The notes under the pieces: model-generated
The model's database searches: none
What the model was told of the DNA's origin: nothing
The model's input: only the letters and a program-made list of their open reading frames with translations
Made by a program: the position numbers and the translations under genes
Origin: Anaerolineae bacterium
GTDB taxonomy: Bacteria > Chloroflexota > Anaerolineae > Anaerolineales > UBA11858
Length of the DNA stretch: 6,459 nucleotides
Assembly: GCA_003694235.1 (NCBI GenBank)
Contig: RFKO01000184.1
Coordinates: 1 to 6,459 of the forward strand
Direction: 5' to 3'
Shown: in pieces, positions 3,999 through 6,459 of the stretch
Numbering within the stretch: the stretch's first letter is position 1
Layout of the letters: each line of letters begins with the position of its first letter

Positions 3999-4472
3999 AT
4001 GGATGCGAAAGTAACCTGGCATGGACGGATGACGTTCACCGGTACGGCGGATAGCGGCTTCGAGGTGCCGCTGGGGACTTCGCCGGCCGTGGGTGGAGAT
4101 AACGATGGTTTCCGCCCGATGGAGTTGATGGCTATCAGCCTGGCAGGCTGCACGGCGATGGATGTGATTTCCATCCTGCGAAAAAAGCGGCAGGAAGTGA
4201 CCGCTTACGAGGTGCGCGTGCACGCCGAGCAGGCCGAGGAGCACCCGCGGGTGTTCACCCGCGCTGTGATCGAGTATCACGTCACCGGCCGCGCGGTGGA
4301 TGAGGCCGCGGTGGTGCGCTCGATTGAGCTCTCCGCGGTGCGCTATTGCCCTGCCCAGGGGATGCTGGCAAAGGTGATGCCGATTGCCCTGCACTACTTC
4401 ATCTACGAAGCGCAGGAAGAGGGCGAACCCCGCCTTTTGCGTCAGGGAGAATATATCCCGCCGCAGGGTTGA
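3999..4472 (+). CDS. OsmC family protein
   Basis: This 157-residue protein is full length for the OsmC/Ohr superfamily. The conserved helix motif is RPMELMAISLAGCTAMDVIS with E42 and C51; the second conserved cysteine is C117 in VRYCPAQGM, spaced as in YhfA-type OsmC proteins. OsmC/Ohr enzymes are thiol peroxidases for organic hydroperoxides that use this cysteine pair and are re-reduced by a dithiol protein. A YhfA-like copy may have another substrate. The ATG at 3999 follows GGAGAGGG, just outside the right end of the MITE-like palindrome. Its place among dithiol reductases suggests it is one of their clients (inference). A terminator follows. Confidence 0.87.
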   Translation: MDAKVTWHGRMTFTGTADSGFEVPLGTSPAVGGDNDGFRPMELMAISLAGCTAMDVISILRKKRQEVTAYEVRVHAEQAEEHPRVFTRAVIEYHVTGRAVDEAAVVRSIELSAVRYCPAQGMLAKVMPIALHYFIYEAQEEGEPRLLRQGEYIPPQG

Positions 4473-4499
4473 GGGCGCTTTTTCGGGAATATTGCGCGG

Positions 4500-4535
4500 C
4501 ACCGCAAGCAAAACGGCTTGCGGTGTCTGTTTGTA
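4500..4535 (+). terminator. hairpin terminator after the OsmC-family gene
   Basis: CACCGCAAGC (4500-4509) pairs perfectly with GCTTGCGGTG (4516-4525) around a six-base loop, followed by the T-rich TCTGTTTGT. It lies 28 bases after the OsmC stop. The T tract is interrupted, so termination may be partial and allow readthrough into the reductase gene. Confidence 0.6.
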
Positions 4536-4567
4536 GTCATTCTTTTGCGTTGGCAGGAGGTAGATCG

Positions 4568-5548
4568 ATGTTCAACTTAAGCCTGGGAAGCGAAGGGCAG
4601 GTTGATGCCCAACAATTGTTCGATGTCGTCATCGTGGGGGCAGGGGCGGCTGGTTTTACCGCCGGCATTTACACTGCCCGCGATGGCTGGAAAACGCTGA
4701 TCCTGGAAAAAGAGGCCAGCGGTGGTCTGGCGGCTTCCACGCACAAGATTGAAAACTACCCTGGCTTCCCGCAGGGAATTGACGGCTCTGAGCTGATGGA
4801 ACGTTTCCAGCAGCAGGCCGAGCGCTTCGGCGCGCAACTGGCGGAGTTCGACGCCGTGACGCGCATCGAGAAGAACGCCGCCGGCCTGTTCGAGATACAT
4901 ACCGAGAGCGGCAAAATGTACCGCGGCCGCGCCGTCTTGCTGGCCACCGGCAGCCAACCTAAGAAACTGGGCATCCCCGGCGAGGCCGAGCTTTACCCGC
5001 GAGGCGTTTCTTACTGCGCCACCTGCGACGGGCCGCTCTACGCAGATCAAGAGGTCGCCGTGGTGGGGTGCGGTAACTCCGGTTTGCAGGAGGCCGAAAT
5101 CTTGCTCCAATATGCCCGCAAAGTGACTTTCGTGGAGTACCTGGATCACTCGATTGCTGAGAAGGTTTTGCAGGAGCGCGTGCAGAGCAACCCCAAAGCG
5201 GTGTGCAAACTCTCTCATCAGGTGGTGGAAATCAAAGGCGAGCAGTCGGTTTCCGCGCTGGTGATCAAAGACCGTCAGAGCGGGCAGGTAGAGGAGATAC
5301 CTGTCGCGGCCGTGTTCATCTACGTGGGCTATCAACCGGATACGGACTTCGTGCGCGGCCTGGTGGATCTGGACGAGCATGGCTACATTCTCACCGATGA
5401 GCACATGCGCACATCGGTGGAGGGCATCTTCGCGGCCGGTGATGTGCGCGCCAACAATCTGGCGCAGGTGGCGGTCGCGGTGGGCGACGGCGCCAAAGCC
5501 GCGGTAGCCATGCGTGAGTATTTGCAGCGCCGCGCCCCTCAGGGGTGA
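4568..5548 (+). CDS. thioredoxin reductase-like flavoprotein (TrxB/AhpF C-terminal type)
   Basis: The ATG at 4568 follows AGGAGG by seven bases; the open frame runs further upstream but only through the OsmC gene and terminator. The 326 residues carry the FAD dinucleotide motif VIVGAGAAG (21-29), GGL and NYPGF segments, redox pair C150-A-T-C153 after RGVSY, a second nucleotide motif VVGCGNSG (165-172), and the closing FAD motif GIFAAGDVR. In NADPH-specific TrxB the second half has GGGDSA and HRRxxxR. Here these are GCGNSG and VEYLDHS, with Glu190 where NADH-specific AhpF has Glu. AhpF also shares the VLQ-x-(K/R) and GLEYRDR-like strands. NADH use is therefore inferred. The likely partners are the seleno-PDO and glutaredoxin upstream. 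The 3' end overlaps the convergent peptidase gene by ten bases. Confidence 0.92.
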   Translation: MFNLSLGSEGQVDAQQLFDVVIVGAGAAGFTAGIYTARDGWKTLILEKEASGGLAASTHKIENYPGFPQGIDGSELMERFQQQAERFGAQLAEFDAVTRIEKNAAGLFEIHTESGKMYRGRAVLLATGSQPKKLGIPGEAELYPRGVSYCATCDGPLYADQEVAVVGCGNSGLQEAEILLQYARKVTFVEYLDHSIAEKVLQERVQSNPKAVCKLSHQVVEIKGEQSVSALVIKDRQSGQVEEIPVAAVFIYVGYQPDTDFVRGLVDLDEHGYILTDEHMRTSVEGIFAAGDVRANNLAQVAVAVGDGAKAAVAMREYLQRRAPQG

Positions 5549-5564
5549 GGCGACTTTGGGCGCG
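5531..5564. terminator. hairpin at the convergent gene ends
   Basis: CGCGCCC (5531-5537) pairs with GGGCGCG (5558-5564), and a smaller stem, CCTCA (5537-5541) with TGAGG (5546-5550), can form inside. It spans both stop codons of the convergent genes and might act in both directions, but there is no T tract, so the call is weak. Confidence 0.3.
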
Positions 5565-5850
5565 GGCGGCGGATGTGCCAGATCACTTTGCCGATCACAT
5601 CCTGCGGCGGGATGGCTCCAAAGCGGGCGCTGTCCACGCTGTGAGGGTGACTGCCGGTGACGTACAGCCAGCCGTCCGCGTCCACGCGCTGCACGCGCTT
5701 GATCATCACGCCGTAGGCCGGGTGACGAAAGACGACCACCGCGCCGGGATGTGGTCTGCGGCTACGATTGCCGGTGTATATCACCACATAGTCGCCCGGG
5801 AGGTATTCGGGAGAGAGGCTTTCGCCCTCCACACGGATCACTTTCAGCAT
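5539..5850 (-). CDS. small S26-type signal-peptidase-like protease (nickel SOD maturation protease-like)
   Basis: The 103-residue reading from the ATG at 5850 has the S26 serine/lysine dyad: VEGE-S11-LSPEYLPGDYVV and, after the strand PGAVVVFRHP, VMI-K51-RV. Then come YVTGSHPHSVDSARFG (family form GDNxxxSxDSR) and a final IGKV strand. It lacks the N-terminal membrane anchor of ordinary type I signal peptidases. The compact, anchorless form and the RHP...IKRV pattern resemble the protease that trims nickel superoxide dismutase; no SOD gene is in view, so the substrate is unknown. An upstream TTG (5886) would add 12 residues with little conservation; the ATG has only a weak AGAAAG binding site. 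The 3' end overlaps the reductase gene tail to tail. Confidence 0.8.
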   Translation of the reverse strand: MLKVIRVEGESLSPEYLPGDYVVIYTGNRSRRPHPGAVVVFRHPAYGVMIKRVQRVDADGWLYVTGSHPHSVDSARFGAIPPQDVIGKVIWHIRRPRPKSPHP

Positions 5851-5900
5851 GTTTTTCGCTTTCTGAACGATCAAAGGGGCATGCAAAATATGAAGGCACC

Positions 5901-5992
5901 CTCCCGCAGGTTGTTGATGGCGCGCCAGAGGGGATATGGCTGCCTGTCCTGCACATTTGCGGCGAAAATTCGCATCGTCGAACCTGCGGGAG
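5901..5992. repeat. CCTCCCGC/GGTT repeat family, expanded copy 3
   Basis: CTCCCGCAGGTT (5901-5912) pairs perfectly over 12 bp with AACCTGCGGGAG (5981-5992), enclosing 68 bases. The arms match the two compact hairpins at 151-180 and 230-258 nearly base for base. The loop includes a smaller inverted repeat, GCGAA/TTCGC, near 5963-5974. It fills the gap between the GH114-like gene and the peptidase gene; I see no other feature in 5851-6026. Confidence 0.6.
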
Positions 5993-6026
5993 TGTTCTCA
6001 ATCTACGACATTTGCGTGCACCACGA

Positions 6027-6459
6027 TCAGGGACAGGTTCGCCGCCAGGCATCCAGTTCGCGGCGCTTGTAAATCACGCTGAGTCCCCAGGCCTGCGCCA
6101 GGGGGCAGATTTCATCCAGCGTGACGCCTGTGTCGGTGTACTCGGCGGCGAAAACCGCCTTGCCCGCCTGGATAAAGGGCAGCACTTCCTCGCACCAGCC
6201 CTCGGCGAAGCAGTCCTCGGTCAGGGCCCAGTCGAAGTAAGGCAGCAGTTCCGCGGCTTGCTCCGAATCGTTCTTCAACCCGATGGACAGGCCGCGTTTG
6301 TGCGCCTCCTCGGCCAGCCAGATGTTGAAGGCGCGCTGGTCGGCGGCGGTCAACGGGAAGCCGGTGTCGTTGGCGTAGCCGTCGATGTTATCCGGCTCCA
6401 CGCCGTCGAAGCCTTTGGCGGCGCACTCGTCCAGGCGGGCGCGCAGAATCGGGGCCAGC
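6027..6459 (-). CDS. GH114-like (endo alpha-1,4-polygalactosaminidase family) protein, C-terminal part
   Basis: The gene enters from the right edge; 143 codons and the TGA stop at 6029-6027 are visible. The sequence reads LAPILRARLDECAAKGFDGV, then EPDNIDGY, with later IWLAEEAHKRGLSIGLKND, LLPYFDWALTEDCF, and VFAAEYTDTG. This is the C-terminal half of the TM1410/GH114 TIM-barrel family, in which the acidic D-G-V-E-P-D segment at a strand end and the later E (FAAEY) belong to the presumed active site. Members cleave galactosaminogalactan-type polymers, but most bacterial copies are untested. They are commonly exported or lipid-anchored; the N-terminus is outside the window. The GTG within GVEPD is not a real start, because homology runs upstream through it. 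Confidence 0.82.
   Translation of the reverse strand, partial: LAPILRARLDECAAKGFDGVEPDNIDGYANDTGFPLTAADQRAFNIWLAEEAHKRGLSIGLKNDSEQAAELLPYFDWALTEDCFAEGWCEEVLPFIQAGKAVFAAEYTDTGVTLDEICPLAQAWGLSVIYKRRELDAWRRTCP

Noticed and set aside
4476..4500. SigR-type promoter (GGAAT) upstream of the reductase
   Set aside because: GGAAT occurs near 4485 but no GTT follows at 18 bases, and the terminator hairpin occupies the spacing.
4346..4567. Long N-terminal extension of the reductase
   Set aside because: The extension is an out-of-frame reading of the OsmC gene and runs through the terminator; ATG 4568 has AGGAGG and fits the family length.

Overview
The window looks like a chromosomal segment of a free-living bacterium, most likely Chloroflexota of the class Anaerolineae. 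This assignment is an inference from moderately high GC, the two-domain disulfide oxidoreductase typical of thermophiles and anaerobes, the small soluble zinc anti-sigma protein and the many intergenic inverted repeats. No rRNA or other firm taxonomic marker is present. All ten gene ends visible in the window use TGA as the stop codon.

Layout. At the left edge is the first 28 codons of a minus-strand lipoprotein (85-1) with a perfect TATAAT -10. Positions 86-420 hold no gene but a dense run of hairpins. Positions 421-510 hold a decayed copy of the 5' end of the sigma gene, and 781-521 (minus) a truncated formate/nitrite transporter; the two fragments abut. The spacer 782-931 carries two CRP/FNR/Rex-type palindromes exactly 22 bp apart. 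Next come an ECF sigma factor (932-1573), possibly leaderless, and an overlapping RsrA-like zinc anti-sigma factor (1570-1833), closed by a terminator.

A thiol-redox cluster follows: a two-thioredoxin-fold protein disulfide oxidoreductase (PDO, 1954-2616), a glutaredoxin (2641-2904), a His-rich NifX-type protein (2906-3295), a membrane-anchored TlpA/ResA thioredoxin (3295-3873), a MITE-like palindrome (3884-3986), an OsmC-family protein (3999-4472), a terminator, and a TrxB/AhpF-type flavoprotein reductase (4568-5548). Convergent to it are a small S26-type peptidase (5850-5539) and the 3' part of a GH114-like protein (6459-6027). The hairpin repeat seen at the left recurs between these two.

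Main finding. The PDO frame contains an internal TGA at 2395-2397. It sits exactly at the first cysteine of the second CPYC motif, and the same frame continues without a gap through the rest of the thioredoxin fold (cis-proline and C-terminal helix). A stem-loop follows within the distance expected for a bacterial SECIS element. The simplest reading is a selenocysteine-containing PDO with a U-P-Y-C active site; naive annotation would split it into two pieces.

How the genes may work together (inference). The sigma/anti-sigma pair resembles SigR-RsrA, whose known regulon is thioredoxin and thiol homeostasis, and it lies directly before such genes. The reductase has the FAD and CATC motifs but lacks the NADPH-binding HRR motif and carries a Glu at that position, as NADH-specific AhpF does. 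AhpF itself is a tandem thioredoxin-fold domain fused to a TrxB-like reductase, so the free PDO plus this reductase may be an unfused, selenium-using counterpart.
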